Assembly: GCA_026874595.1 (NCBI GenBank)
Contig: CM049306.1
Location: 22,799,019-22,863,018 of the forward strand
Length of the DNA stretch: 64,000 bases
Source: Sipunculus nudus
Taxonomy: Eukaryota > Annelida > Sipuncula > Golfingiida > Sipunculidae
Direction of reading: 5' to 3'
Both the position numbers and the translations under genes were made by a program. Every line of letters begins with the position of its first letter. Position 1 is the stretch's first letter. Below, one piece after another: positions 9,843-23,100 of the stretch. The notes under the pieces are model-generated. The model had not been told where the DNA came from and searched no databases. It was given only the letters and a program-made list of their open reading frames with translations.

Positions 9843-12800
9843 CTGTAAAAGACAAAAATTGTGATTAGCATATGAAGATATCGGAGTTCCAGTGTTACGT
9901 GCACGCTCATTCCATCATTCCGTAAAGCCAGGAGGAGATGTGGGAAATCATAAACTTGGTTATCATCGAACAGTCAATCAGGAACAGGGTGGGTTATCCA
10001 TGGTATGGCTGAACTTGTGAAGATACCATTCCATTCAGATGTAGTTGATCAAGAATGCTGAACATTAGCCAATTAACAACATCCCAAGTCACATGATGCA
10101 GCTAAATTCAACCAATAAAATTCACTTTAGATATCAAAAATATTTGTGGGTTGATGTTCCAAATTTGCAATTTTTTTTCAGGTGAAATTTCATTACTCTC
10201 AAATTGACATCCAATGGTTATCTTGCATTATTTTAATGTATATTAGAGACAGAAATCAATGCTTAATTTTCCATAAACACAGAAGTTGAAAAACTGCTCT
10301 TCATTTGATGCAAATTATTAATATATTCTGCAACGCTGCATTTTGCTTGAACATGTGACTTGGAAAAGGGCCAAGATAATAGGCTTTCAGTAACACCAGA
10401 TAGGTTCACTTTAAGGTATCACTGGCACACAATCTTCCACAATTGCATGTAACCATTTTATTTCACAGAGAACCAAGTATGACTTTGGCATTAGAAGACA
10501 AATCTAGTATTTCAAAGGATTTCAGCCTAAAGTAAAAGTTTTCTCAATATTACTGATAAGGAGATCTTTTCAGGTCATCACATCTTGCTTGATGCACAAG
10601 GAAAACTGGCAAATTTCTGGATTCCTGTCATATGCAGGAATACTTGTATATATATACAGCTAAAAGCTGTAGCCTTGGAGTTTTCAAAAGATTCATATAA
10701 ATTCAAGAGGATCAAAGGCTTTTTAAGCACTTAATAACAACCTTTTAAGGAAACAAACTTTTAAGATAAGAGGCAAATTACAGAACTTTAATTTTCCTAT
10801 TAAAGTTCCTTTTCAAATAATAACATTTCAAATTTTAAGACTTTATCAGCAATATTTAGGCTGCCCAAGACCTTGAAATAATTACCAATGCCACCTTCAA
10901 CAGATTTCTTCACTAAAAAGAGCATGATTGTTCTTGATTTTCTCTACAGACCACCTGGTATGAAAATGAAAGGGCAATGGTGGCTGAAATTATCTGTTAT
11001 AACTGTTTCTTTAGTTTGCATATGATGTATATTATTTAGTGCCAAGGTTACCAGTCAAGTGACCCCTCTGGTTAGTGCATGAAGATTGTATTTTAGGAGG
11101 GAACATTGTATAAAACTGCAGAAGAAAGAGAGATCAATGAATTAGTATTCATATTGAAAATGTACTGCATAAATGTAGATTTATTAATAAGCTGATATTG
11201 TTGCATCAGTTGCATAATGAACAGGTGCATGATCATTGCAGTGCAGAAAAAATGTAACTCAAATGTACAAGCTTTGGCAAAATATACAACAAATTATAAT
11301 AATTTGTCTACCTATTTGCCATCATGAATTAGTAGCAATATATTAATGGTCCAAATAAAATATCCAAATTTCTAATTCATATTCCAGCATATTGTTTTTA
11401 AACCAGATATTTTTGAAGTCCTCTGTGTTGAAAAGAAACCACATTCATAAAATGTGACTTCTTGGAAACAAAACAGAGACACACATTTATAATACTGACA
11501 ACAATTTTGATAATTCACTCCATTTTCACATAGTAACATATTTTTTCAAATTGATTATGGCTTTCAAGCATAATGAGAAGAAGGCAACATGCATGCATAG
11601 CAACAAAACTTAACATAATCTGTTTACCTAAACTAATATATATTCAAGATGGCTGGCTAAAATTATTTCTCATAACTATAACAATATATTAAGGCAACAG
11701 CAAAAAAATGAATTCATAAAAATGAATTTTAAAATATTTTAAAACCAAACGGCAAAAAGAAATACTTTCTAAAAGAATTTTCATTATATAAAAGTAAATG
11801 TAAATGAAAGTCGATCTACCATTAATTGTATGTTTACTGCTAAACCTGGTTAAATGAATCATATGGACATAAAAAAGCATATAAAATCATTCACATAAGT
11901 TCAATAAACAACTGTTCTTTTTCAACATGCCAGCTATTAAAACATCAGTTATTACAAAACTTACTGTAAACTATATCAAAAGTCCTTGAGAGTATACATT
12001 TGAAAGCCATATGTGCAAAACATGATCTGGTATGAAGGCCATGAACAAATGTGTATGCAAAAAAAAAAAAAAAATTTCACTGAAATGTGATATCAGATTT
12101 GCTACATTTTTCACATGCAGAAAAATTATATTTGATTAAATACTAGTAGTATCACCTAACTAATTAGGAGTTTTGGTAAAAAGTCCATCAGCTAGATATG
12201 GTCTGCCAGATGCAAGGTGTTGATTATATGATGAATGGGGCTGAACTGGAGGTGAGCCATAAGGAAGGTGGGGGGGGGGGGGGCTGAGTCAGGAGAGATG
12301 CTAAACCTGCACCAGCAGCTACATATGCTTCTGATAAATATTTCTAGGCTGCTGCTGTGTAGAGCTGGTTACTGATGCCTACAGGCTTCAGATGCTGCTC
12401 ACCAGTTGCAGGCAGCTCAGATGTCAGCCTGCTATATTTAGGGTGGTAGGGCAGGCTGTCTGGTCTGGGTCAGAGGTTATGGGGAGAGCTCTCAGGTTGC
12501 CAAGGAAACCAGTGTTGTTCTAATGATCATTATCTCCCCCTCTCCATGATACTCAATATCAACCCCCTTCTTGTGTACTCAGTTAACCCCTCAGGAAACA
12601 TCATATGCTGTATTTTAGCATATATCGCATTTAATACACTGGTGTTAAGTTTAACATTTAAAGCTATCACCCCTCTCTTGTGAAAATGGTTTCTCCCACA
12701 TGTAGCTATGATGCCTCAGCTGGATTCCTAGAATAGAGCATCCCATCAGGTCTGCTGGTGGGTGGCAGCTAAGTAAACTTAGCACTGTGAAGGGCCAGGA

Positions 12801-13805
12801 TGCCCATATAGGGGCTGTGCTTACATTATCTATATCCCCTAATTATGGATGGGTTGTAATGGATCTATAAATTTACAGAAACACTTGGAAGATGCCCTGG
12901 TGTTTATACTCTGTCCTGATACTTAACAAGCTACTCCTGTATAATTAATCACCAGTGTCAGCCTAAGGGTGACTTCATTCCTATAGATACCACATGGCTG
13001 TCTATAAACATTCACTGGTTTAGGAATACCATGCAAATTGTGTAACTTGCCTAGGATTTTTTTTTCAAGTGAATAGGTTTAATCAAGACTGGAGTCATGA
13101 ATTTCTCTAAAAAATAGGAAAATGGGATTTAAAGCCCCACTGATTTTTTCCTTACATATTTCTTATCAAATGCCCTTTCTTTTTCTTTATATCTAAAATG
13201 CAGAGGATATTACAGGGGTATGTTTGGCATGTGGCTCGATTTAAGAGGTGTTCTCATTCAACTTGTTCAGCTATGTCAGTTGAATGATAGCTATGTTGTT
13301 AAAGTTTATCTATACATACTTTATATAAACAGTTCCTTTCACAGTTCTTTCTCTTCAATCTTTCCTATTTCACATTTGGGATAAGAACAAAATAGTATTC
13401 CCAGTGGCTGGTGAGCAAATCTAGCTTCTTGTGGTATGTATACCAGATAATATGGAAATGTAGAATCTGGGAGAGGGAAGAACTAAAACTCAGGTGAAAC
13501 ATTCAGTACTCCAGTGACCATTATAAATCTTAAACCACCTGCAATGCTTGTAAAACACTGCTAATCCTTCCCTCATTATATGTTATGACCTCTGAGCAGT
13601 GGGCATTTTTTTTTCACATCAGCCATTAAGCCAGTCCATTTTTTGCACACTTGGCTAAATGAAACCAACTATTCTCAAGTAATAAACTCAGCATCACAAA
13701 TTAATTAAATTTTCCTGGAAATGTTCCTAGAAATATACACTGGGGTGGTGATATATTGAAGTATGGGTTGGGGAACTTGGGTGGTAGGATGTAGTAAGTT
13801 CTTAC
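9843..13805 (-). other. Putative MRLC 5' intron
   Basis: This is a long AT-rich stretch with no supportable exon, between the alternative start exons and the candidate 5' UTR exon. It contains a 14-base G run (12270-12283) and a consensus MEF2-type site ctatatttag at 12432-12441. Confidence 0.4.
12432..12441. promoter_or_regulatory. MEF2-consensus site CTATATTTAG
   Basis: This is an exact match to YTA(W)4TAR inside a GC-richer island (12,240-12,500) of the putative first intron of a myosin light chain gene. MEF2 sites commonly drive muscle genes. Function here is inferred from the motif and location only. Confidence 0.3.
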
Positions 13806-13905
13806 CTTGGTTAAGTTCAATCCAACCGAAAGGAAGCACCTAGAGAGCTCAGTCTCTGTCCGCCTGCACAGTCCAGCTACCAGCAACGGAGACAGGCTAG
13901 CTAGA
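13806..13905 (-). other. MRLC: Candidate MRLC 5' UTR exon
   Basis: On the minus strand a GC-richer segment ends in aaccaag followed by donor gtaagaac at 13805. It is the best candidate for the non-coding first exon needed by both coding-start exons, since each of those begins with an acceptor four bases before its ATG. The upstream edge is unknown. Confidence 0.4.
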
Positions 13906-14300
13906 TCTCAGTTCCTACCAGTAATTCCAGGCCTGCCTTTTGATAGGTTGGCTAGTCACGTGACCTGCCTGGAAATAGACAAGCCCTTGGTATGCTTGTT
14001 TTGGAGGTGCATGCTCCCCTCATTTGCATTTTCCTGGCATACAAATATATTGCATAGGGCACCTGGCTTGTGCTCTCAGAGCCTGTACTGCACAGGGCTG
14101 TACTGTGTATACAGGGGGTAGTCAGCTTAGGGTTATACTGAAGATCACCCTCATGGCCTCTGGGGGCAGACCTGACATGTATATGTGTTACACACATTAT
14201 CTCTTTGGCTTTTCCTGGAATATGCAAACTGTCTCACAGCACCACCAGGTGGCACGCCTTGTCTTATTTCCTTTCTTGGAAATAGATTGACAGGTGAAAC
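13906..14300 (-). promoter_or_regulatory. Putative MRLC promoter region
   Basis: This GC-richer segment lies immediately upstream of the candidate 5' UTR exon. It contains a perfect 10-bp palindromic E-box gtcacgtgac (13955-13964, USF/TFE type), an octamer-like atgcaaat (minus strand, about 14,024-14,031) and a perfect CTCF-like core at 14242-14255. I see no single convincing TATA box. Confidence 0.35.
14242..14255 (+). promoter_or_regulatory. CTCF-like motif, perfect core
   Basis: The sequence ccaccaggtggcac matches CCASYAGRKGGCRS at all 14 positions. It lies just upstream of the MRLC promoter candidate. CTCF occurs across bilaterians, but occupancy here is unproven. Confidence 0.45.
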
Positions 14301-15860
14301 TTGATGTCTGACATACATACGGTTCAGTCAGGGGTTAGGGATCCATGGATATGCACAAAGGATACTCTTTCATAAGGCTGATCACAGGGTATCACCTCTA
14401 TTAAGTGTTCCCATGGTTAATAATTAGAAGACTTACAGACCATGTGACTGAGAATACTTAACATGGGAATGGTCAAAGGCTTGAATGTGGTACTGAAATT
14501 AAGTCCTAATCATAATAAGTCATGTTATTGTGCTTCTGGTTACTGTGGTATTAATATATGTGTATATATATATAAATGTACAGTATACCATTGCACCACC
14601 ATAAAAAAAAAAAATCAATAAATATTATGTCAAATCGATACTGATTTCTGCTGGTTCATATAACTGCACTCTATTTATTGAAAAGAAAAGTGTAAATATA
14701 ATTTTTAGAATAAAATGATTTCATAGTTAAACTGAAAGGAAAATTCAATTTTCAATACAAATAAGATTTTGTCATATGTTATCAATACTAAACCCACAAA
14801 GTCAACCTTGTGACACTTAAGTATTGTAAGTAAATGATATGCACTTCGACCTTTCAGTCCAGTATGCAAAACCTTTTATGTTCCCATGAAAAATTCATTT
14901 TGGTAATCTTTTCAGTTGATTAGACAAATTAGACCTACCATGTGCCTAAATAACTATTACAAGAGTGAATCATGTTTTACTTATGCACTGGAAAGTGGTA
15001 ACTGTGGGAAGTGAAAAAAAATTCATACATGTAGGGCAAAACTCATATGATGATATTATTAAATATTTTTTTTAATTGTAAAAAATCCCATGGTTATCTT
15101 CAATTTAGCTCAAAGGTACCTGATGAAGTACTGAATGAAATTGTATTGTCATTTCAGATTAATTTATACTCAAGAGCAATAGCATAGTTATAAATTACTC
15201 ACAGTACATAGTTATATATAACTGACAGTACCTGTTGGTTTATTGATAATAATCAAAAGGTACATATTGTGATGTGTTATCATCACAATACTAGGTGACA
15301 ATCAGATGAATTCCATTTAAACTGATTATTTGATTCAATTGACATTTCACATGTGAAATTTACACAACAAAATCATAATTTAATTATCAAACCTAAAATT
15401 TTGTTGCTCTTGCCTGTAAGCTCGAACTCTAATTAGATACGTCATACGGTAAGGCTAATTAATTAGTACTATGTTTCATGTTGTTGCCAAAGCATAAGTG
15501 TGAGCACTACTGCTGGGCAGCTGCCACTTGACATAACAGAACAACATGAGTTCAAACTCTTCAGCAAAATAATCCTCTGAAATAAATATCAACCTTTTAT
15601 CTTATAGTAAGTGTCAATGAGAATGTTAGCATATAGTACTTATCAATATATAAATATTACAGGGTAAATCAATAATAAAGCCATACAATGTCTAATCATA
15701 ACAGGTAGGAATATATATAAATTCACATATACACTGAAGACATGAAATTAGGAAGAGCTATTCATTGTATTGTTTATAGACACCATTAATCTCGTAGGCA
15801 GACAGCTGCCAACCTGCATCATTAACAGTCTTAACAAAACCAGACAAGTGGGTGAAGATC
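14301..15860. other. Intergenic, nothing recognised
   Basis: This is AT-rich sequence with a short alternating-TA tract near 14,560 and poly-A runs. I see no exon, repeat family or RNA gene. Confidence 0.4.
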
Positions 15861-16159
15861 CATGATACTTCATGCCAGTGACCTTGACCTTGACCCCATA
15901 GCCATCCTGATGAGATGCTCCCTCTGTTTCATTTTTTTATCAAGAAAGCACTCGAGTGCAGCAGACATGGGCAAGCAAGTAAAACCGAGCTACAAGGCTA
16001 GTACAAGCACAAGTAAATGTTTTTTTATGGCTGACTCTTCCAATAACTATTTAACCTCAGCGCTAAATGGTTATTGTTCTGAGCAAGACTTTTATGATAA
16101 AATGTGCTCTGAAGTTAATGACAATTGAATATGCATGGTGTAAAATATGGTCATTTTAA

Positions 16160-17618
16160 GAAAAACTAGAATGAGGTGTCCCTCCCTGCAGGCCTCCCAT
16201 CCCCAAACTTGAGGAAAAAAATACACACTACTTAAAAAATCATGGCATCCACAAATAATTTCTATTTCGGCCTATTTGACCATGATGATTTAGATCAATG
16301 TGTCCTGTTTTTAACACTATTGAGATTTTGGACGAAACATTTCATAAGTAAAATTTCTTGAAAATATATTGAGTTGTTCAGATGTTTTAGCGTTCACCAA
16401 TAATATCTACTTTGGCTGATCTAACCTTGAAGATCAAGGTCAAGTTTACCAGTTTCCAAACTCATCAAAGAACTTGGTTGAAACAATTTATGTATCAAAT
16501 TTGAGGGGAAAATATGCAATACCTCAAAAGTTATGGGGTTCATAAAAATTTCAGCCTGTTTGACCTTGAAAATGAAGGTCAAGGTCACCAGATTTTGAAC
16601 TCTTTTTAGATATTGGTAGAAACAATTGAAATTTAAAATTTCATGAAAAAACTAGATGTGTCGGAACGACACGAATGCCCCCGCCTGGGGCAAATTAGAA
16701 ACATTTGTTAAATTTTGAAAAATTTCTTTAGTTCAGGAAGTGTCTTATGGTCAAAAGTAGGTCAACAAGGGCAAAATGCAAACTCGATCTGTAATGGGTC
16801 ATTATCAAGCAACACACAAAAAATCAGGCCAGTGTCTGCAGGCATTGCGAAAAAAAGTCCGTACATGTTTATTTGTCATGAAAATTTCTATTTTTCATGA
16901 AATTTTCAAAGTTAAGGAAGTATAAAATGTTCAAAAGTAGGTCGATCCAGACGAAACGGGAACTTGATCTGTAACTGGTCATTATCTGATCACACACAAA
17001 AAATCAGGCAAATATGTGCAGGCATTGCCAAAAAAAGTCCGTACATGTGTAATTGTCATGAAAATTTCTATTTTTCACTAAATTTTCTAAGTTTAGGAGC
17101 CGTAAAACGGTCAAAAGTAGGTCAACTGGGACGAAACGCAAACTTGATCAGTAACTGGTCATTATCTGCCGACACAACAAAAATCAGGCCAATATCAGCA
17201 GGCATTGCGAAAAAAAGTCTGTACATGTATTTGTCATGAAAATTTATATTTTTTTTCATGAAATTTTCTAAGTTTAGGAGCCGTTAAACGGTCAAAAGTA
17301 GGTCAACTGGGATGAAACGCGAACTCGATCTGTAACTGGTCATTATCTGCCGACACACCAAAAATTAGGCCAATATCTGCAGGCATTTCGAAAAAAGTTT
17401 GTACAACTGTTTGATTTCGGAATGACGGAAGGACGGAATGACAGAATGACGGACATGGGTAAAACTATATGCCCCGGCCACTTTGTGGCGGGGCATAAAA
17501 ATGTTGAGTCATTTAAAAGTTATTGCATTCACAAGAAATGACACAGGCCACGACAACCGATGCCAATGAAAACACAGAAAACACTATGTCTCCCCCCCAC
17601 AGAGGAGGGGAGACATAA
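16160..17618. repeat. Tandem-module repeat interrupted by another element; hairpin end
   Basis: Modules of about 140-145 bp recur with starts near 16276, 16421 and 16561. Each carries a ttgaccttgaa / aaggtcaaggtcacc segment (TCAAGGTCA is an ERR-type nuclear-receptor half-site) and an aaaatttcttgaaaatat stretch. The array resumes at about 17,500 (tgttgagtcatttaaaagtt) after the insertion at 16649-17500. It ends in an 11-bp inverted repeat tatgtctcccc (17585-17595) / ggggagacata (17607-17617). Intact modules supply the uninterrupted sequence, so the nesting order is visible. Confidence 0.6.
16649..17500. mobile_element. Non-autonomous element with 4 x 180-bp core and hairpin ends (HINE/pearl-like)
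   Basis: The left end has two perfect hairpins: gtgtcg-gaa-cgacac at 16658-16672, and gcccc/ggggc at 16677-16691. The core is four tandem copies of a roughly 180-bp unit, with the word tcaaaagtaggtc at 16751, 16931, 17111 and 17292. A short ggaatgacgg microsatellite follows, then a strong hairpin gccccg.ccac/gtggcggggc at 17471-17494. A tandem satellite-like core between hairpin ends is the layout of bivalve pearl elements and of Helentron-associated non-coding elements. It has no coding capacity. Confidence 0.6.
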
Positions 17619-17619
17619 T

Positions 17620-19190
17620 TTCTGCTCACAGTCACACCCTAGTAAGTACTAAAACAGAAGCCAGTTTCTTATAAACTGTATATACGCATTTTCTAGCCCA
17701 ATTTGATCCCATGCCCAGGAGGCTCACCATCATATAAAGGCCAAAAAGGACACCTTTATATAGCTGAACTTATTTCATTGACAGCCATTTCTGTTGGTGT
17801 ATGATAGACTTAATTCATATTATCTATACAGTCAATTATTAATAGGGGAAAAATATGTTCTTGTATTTTTTGGAAGAATCACATTGAAGCAATATGATAT
17901 CTGATTTGTTTGTGACTTGATAGTTATAACAGATTAATTAATGACATGAAATAATATAATAAAGTGCAAAGCTGGCAGAGCATGAGATTCCAATTCTTAC
18001 TAAATGTGTTGATAAAAAAAAAGGAATCTTGTGACAACTTTTTCACAAAATAACTGAGTTCAACTTTGGCACACAAAAAATTTAGCACAATATAGATGAG
18101 TTTAAACTTTAGTTTACCTGCTGCTATGGAGACTTGATTGCACACTGAAATTTGATATATACATTTCTCACACTCTGCTCACTAGTAAAGATTACCAGTA
18201 TGACACTACTTTAAGAAAATTCTGAAAAAAAAGCTCTCAAAAATTAATCTTAGCGCAAGAGATTTATATTCTTGGTGGGAGACCAAGAAGTAAAGTTTGC
18301 AGAAAGAAAGATTCACATTCAGTGAATAGGACCTAACACATCTCCAAATATACCTGACATGAATGGAAGACTAGTATTTTAAATGTTTAAAGCACCAGTA
18401 TATATAATTATATTTCCTCAAACCACCCAAATAATAATATAAAGCTACAGGATTTGTTAAAACCTAAAGGATTTTTATTAGAATTAATTCTGTGAACTTT
18501 TTACCAGTAGCAAAATCATGCATTCAAGATTCAATATGTGTATAATGATCAATTTCCTGTATAAAAAAAAATCCTCTTAAAATATTTAACATTGTCATTA
18601 AGGATTTCTCCAAAAGTCTGGTATATTATGTTTGAATGAACAATGAACAAGACATGAACACAGAGTTAATTAATTATAATCACATTTCACAGATAATAAC
18701 CAACCATGCAGGGTATGGAATCAATTCATACATATCCAAAAGCTTCCTAAAGTGATTAAATCTTACTGATTAAGATACCACCTCAGTTTAAAATGGTTAA
18801 CCATATGGACCAAAGGGCAAACATTGGTACATTTACAAAATGGGAAGAGAAAAAAAAATAATGAATGTATCATGTTTAGCAAACCATTAATAAAAAATTC
18901 ACAAATGTTTTATAGTCAGATAACATTTCCTTTAATATGCTGAGTTATAAGTTATTCATGTCAAGTGAAGCACAAGTTTACCTCTTACTAATTGGCCCCA
19001 GGAATCAGGGGATGAAAACTGTATGCCAGGGGGTACTTTAAGTGTACACAAATTCTTTTTCTAACATAAAAAACTTTGATAAAGCATCAAACATGTATGT
19101 GTGAATTTGTATGTGTACAGCTAGCTATATATAGAGTTAGCTGAAAAATGCCTAAATTTTCTAACTAAGTAATAACAGCACCTGTTAATT
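17620..19190. other. Intergenic, nothing recognised
   Basis: This is AT-rich sequence without coding potential, recognisable repeats or RNA genes. Confidence 0.4.
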
Positions 19191-19450
19191 AGTGGTTTGC
19201 CTGGAATTAATTAACAGGAATGTGTCCTATGCCTCATTAAGTGACATCACCTGATGATGTCACTGACTGTGGAGGGAGATGCCACACTGGTGCTTCCCAA
19301 GCCTGAGGCATCAGTACTGCTATTCCTGGCCACATCTAACACAGCTCTGTGATAAATATACCTCCCTATGCCATCCACCTGCATGTCTGTGACCTGTAGT
19401 TCCGGAGTCAAACTGATACCTGAGGTCAGTGTTTATCCTAAATTTGTTAG
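19190..19450. other. GC-richer island with ATF/CREB-like inverted repeat
   Basis: This is a non-coding block clearly less AT-rich than its flanks. It includes gtgacatca-cctga-tgatgtcac (19241-19263), a perfect 9-bp inverted repeat made of two TGACATCA (ATF-like) sites. It could be a distal regulatory element. No exon is supportable. Confidence 0.3.
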
Positions 19451-20399
19451 TTTTCTGCAATTCTGATAAATTTTCATTAATATAATGTATATTTAACTAT
19501 ACTTTCTCTCAGAAATACAGACATACTTGTAATTTAATATGACACTCAATTCCTCATATCTGGGTCATGATATATAAATGTATGTGTGTGTGTGTTTGCA
19601 AGTGTGTGAACAAAGCATTGTGATTTGTGGTAAATATACGAAGTTATTTTAAAGGGATCATAGATGTATGTTGTTCAGATAGGTTTCATTGTATCAGCTG
19701 GACAATGTTCTATTGGAAGCTATGAAAATTTACACTGATCATGCAGATAGACGCCATCATGATTTGGAGCCACCCCAAAGATTGACAGTGGACCAATGAG
19801 GTTGCTGTCACGGGTGTTGCCTCATACAGTCAGCAGAGGCTGATACAAACAACCCACAGTTAACCAATTATATAGTTACATTAAAAATCAGAAAATTATA
19901 TGATTTTAACAGCAACTTATTATTTCATAATGGAGAGAGATTATTATAAATATGAAAACAATAGGGTCAATGAGTGGTTGAGTTATGTTAAAACATTAAC
20001 CTGAGCTGGGTTTGGATCTGTACAAATTTGGTTTGTTAAGTGCTTATTACTGGCCCAGGAATAAATATGGGAAAAATCTTTATTGCTGTGTCTGGGTGTT
20101 ATCTCTGCTCTATTCAGTGTACTAAGTTTAATTGAAATACATATGTATATCCGCAATATATCATCATCTGAAGGGAAGTTTAATAAGACTCCAAGCATGA
20201 AAGGTTAAATATTATTGGTGAAAAAACAAGTTTAATAGCAGCTTATTGGCTAATTATGTGGAAACAAAGTGTAGTAAAGTTATGGATTTTTATAAAATGT
20301 TTTTTTTTATCTTTCTATAAACAAATAAGAATCCTGGCTTGAATCTAAACTGTTATACCTTGTGTGTATCATATTATAAGTGAATAACGGTGATACATA

Positions 20400-20660
20400 T
20401 TGTTCCATGAGACACTGTCACAACACTGGCAGAATCCTCACGTATTATGGGTACACAAGCAAGAGGCAAGCTGGTAGTTCATAGGATTGATAATTCCTGG
20501 TGGCCATGCCAGCTGCTTATAGACGAGCTGGTTACAGCATCGAGACAGGGCAGAGTACAGCAGATTACTCAATGGAACTCCAGTGCTCCTATATAGGAAA
20601 AACAGCCTCTCTTTCAGTTACTCTGTCATAGTAACATCTAGAACTGGGTAACGTGGGGCC
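20400..20660. promoter_or_regulatory. Candidate muscle-type regulatory island (CArG box plus E-box)
   Basis: This GC-richer block lies about 6.5 kb upstream of the MRLC first exon. It carries a perfect palindromic CArG box cctatatagg (20588-20597, SRF) and a cagctg E-box near 20,510. SRF and bHLH sites near a myosin light chain gene suggest an enhancer or an alternative promoter. The evidence is motif-only. Confidence 0.3.
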
Positions 20661-20865
20661 TCTCCTGGTACATTAGTTTTGTACAAAAAATACTTTTTGT
20701 TTTGAATTCTTTCTAAAGAAAAAAAAATTTGTTTCAATTGCAAAATTCAGTCTCTTTTTACTTCTTACTAAAAGATACTTGAGCCAATTTATTCACAGAC
20801 TATTTTCCACATACAAGTGGTAGCTACTGAGAAATGACCAAAAGCACATGATAACTAAATGTCTG

Positions 20866-20935
20866 TCTGTCTCTCTCTCTATCTCAGTATCTCTTTCTCT
20901 CTCTCTATACATATATATATGTGTATATTTATCAG
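20866..20935. repeat. (CT)n/(TA)n microsatellite
   Basis: Imperfect tctgtctgtctctctctctatctc runs into tctctctctctatacatatatatatg. Confidence 0.8.
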
Positions 20936-21012
20936 AGAGCAGCAGTGTCTAATACTGTCTATCACATTCATTCTATGGTACAAGTTTTATCTTTAATCAA
21001 TAACAATAAATT

Positions 21013-21200
21013 ATTGCCTCTGCCAGGAGGGTATGAGTATATCCCATTTGTGTGTGCATGTCTGTGTGTTTGTGTGATTGTTCACAACATTACTCTTTTC
21101 TTCTAATGAAATTTTCAGGGAATTTTGGGAAAGGACATAAGAAGAAAAGATTAGATTTTGTGATGATCTTGGTCCAGGATGGACTTCCATGTCCATTTAT
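21013..21200 (+). repeat. Dispersed repeat, copy 1 (tgcctctgccag... type)
   Basis: The segment starts attgcctctgccaggagggta and continues with a gtgtgtttgtgtgattgttc stretch and then aattttcagggaattttggg. It matches 31,625-31,800 in the same order (attgcctctgccaagagagta ... aattttcagcgcattttgga). They are two copies of one dispersed repeat in the same orientation, 10.6 kb apart. Start and end are approximate. Confidence 0.65.
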
Positions 21201-22649
21201 AAATGTACAGTCATTTTCCACTTCACCAGGGAGTATTGGCCAAATAAGAGAATGCAAACATGTTTTTTGGAGCATCCCACAATAAGTTTGCCCAAATGGT
21301 GAAGGCCTGCATTCCTGAGAATGCCCATGTCTAGAATTCGATATGTTATGTTAAATATACATTGAGCTTAACTTATATGTTATATGAATCGAAATCACAA
21401 TAATACCTGTTTCAATCAACAGTAATAAGCCTAGTTAAACATGGGGAAACTATTACTTTAGCCATAAAGCACCAAACTGGGAACACAATTTGAAGGACAC
21501 AGAATGTATCCATTTAAGAAGCAATATAATTTAATTGTATGGTGAAATCTGGTAGGGTAGTTTTACTGGGCACAAATTCATCTGTTTATGTTATATGATA
21601 TTTTCATTTTATTCTTTTTTTTTTTTGCTAGGAGGGATCATAAATTGTTTGAAATTTCTACTTTACAACAGTCTTAATGACAGTCCCTTTCTGTGAACAT
21701 TAGGATAATATCCCCATGAGCCAACTTTTCTCACAGTTTTAATTCATCCCACCTTTTTGACCAGAGAGGGAGTAGCTGGCAATGCAATATATGATTGTAG
21801 TCTACCCATATTATTATGCAGGCAGGGTATGTTCCAAACACTCATATCAGCATAATTTAGATTATTTCCCAAATGCTCAGGTATTTAGGGGCTCTGCTAC
21901 AAAGCTGTAACTATTAGTGCCCTTTTTCTCAGATGTCTGAAGATGATGAAAGAAAGGAGCCTATATCTAAGTTAATACTGAAGCAACAAGTCCGGCTGGA
22001 GGCACTCAAAAGACCTGCTACAGCATTTACTGCTAGCTATCTGCAGCAGGTGTAGATGTCAGCAACGAAACAGCATCTGCTCCTGAAAGAAATTCCCTCT
22101 CGCCCGCCCGAGTTTCACCGAGTCATAATTAAACAGGTGTTACCACTACAGAAACAATGCAAATAATCCGTGTATACAAGACAACCTTCACATGTTGACC
22201 TGTTTGAAAGAAGATGACCAACTGGAAATTTATGTGTATTTTTTTGGTTGTTCGTTCTTTATAAGACAGTTTATTTTTCAAATCATATTTCACTTGAATC
22301 TGTCTGGTAGTTTATTACTTAAGAAATGTATTGCAGTGCAGCATTATTTTATGTATTTATATTATATTTTGATGGAATACGTATGTTAGTTTTGTTACTC
22401 AACAGTATATTTTCTTTTCTCACACTTCTCACATTAACATTATAACATAAAAACAATTCTCAAAATATTAGCCCTTACTTTCTTGATCAACTTTAATTAT
22501 TATGGGGATCATTTATATACTTTTTTCAATTCTACCTAGTATCAATCACAAATGAAAAAAAAATAATTCTGAGATATTATATATATAGGAGTATATTCTC
22601 AGAGCAGAGAAAAAATCCTTGCTGTGTTCTTGAAGTATCTTCACTGATG

Positions 22650-23100
22650 CTTAGTTTACTGGTAGGTATGTACAGGATACAGATCTCAAAGTGACCAGGT
22701 ATATAGATATAGGAATACATGTGGTTACTGATACATGTGATCTCTGATGCATCAGAGTTACCATGGCAACCAGACAGTAATCTGCACTAAGAATCAGCAT
22801 CAGAGCTGCTTGGCTATCAGTCTGCCAGCTGCTGGTAAGAATGCACACAGCTACTGATGGGGGGAGGCCCAGGCCAATTCCTTATACAGCATGCAGGTAT
22901 ATATTCAGCTGGCAAGCTAGCAGACTGTGGATGGGTATTTCCAGCACCAGCACCAGCAGTAGTACTGAGAAAGCAGTACTGCACCAGCAACTGTACATGC
23001 CTGCTACATGAATATGGTAAACCACTTACTGGGTGGTATATCATATTGTTTGCTATGCTGGTCCACACTTAACACCTGTGACCACTTGGACAGTAAATAA
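22650..23100. other. GC-richer non-coding island
   Basis: This block has several ccagctgctgg and caccagcac runs and less AT than its flanks. Open frames exist on both strands but resemble no protein, so I treat it as possible regulatory or old repeat DNA. Confidence 0.25.

Noticed and set aside
13701-14290. Overlapping 61-104 aa frames around the MRLC promoter
   Set aside because: They occur on both strands without homology. The raised GC content lengthens chance frames.
22817-23072. 71-83 aa overlapping frames on both strands in a GC-richer island
   Set aside because: There is no recognisable protein, start context or splice partner. Overlap on both strands suggests chance.
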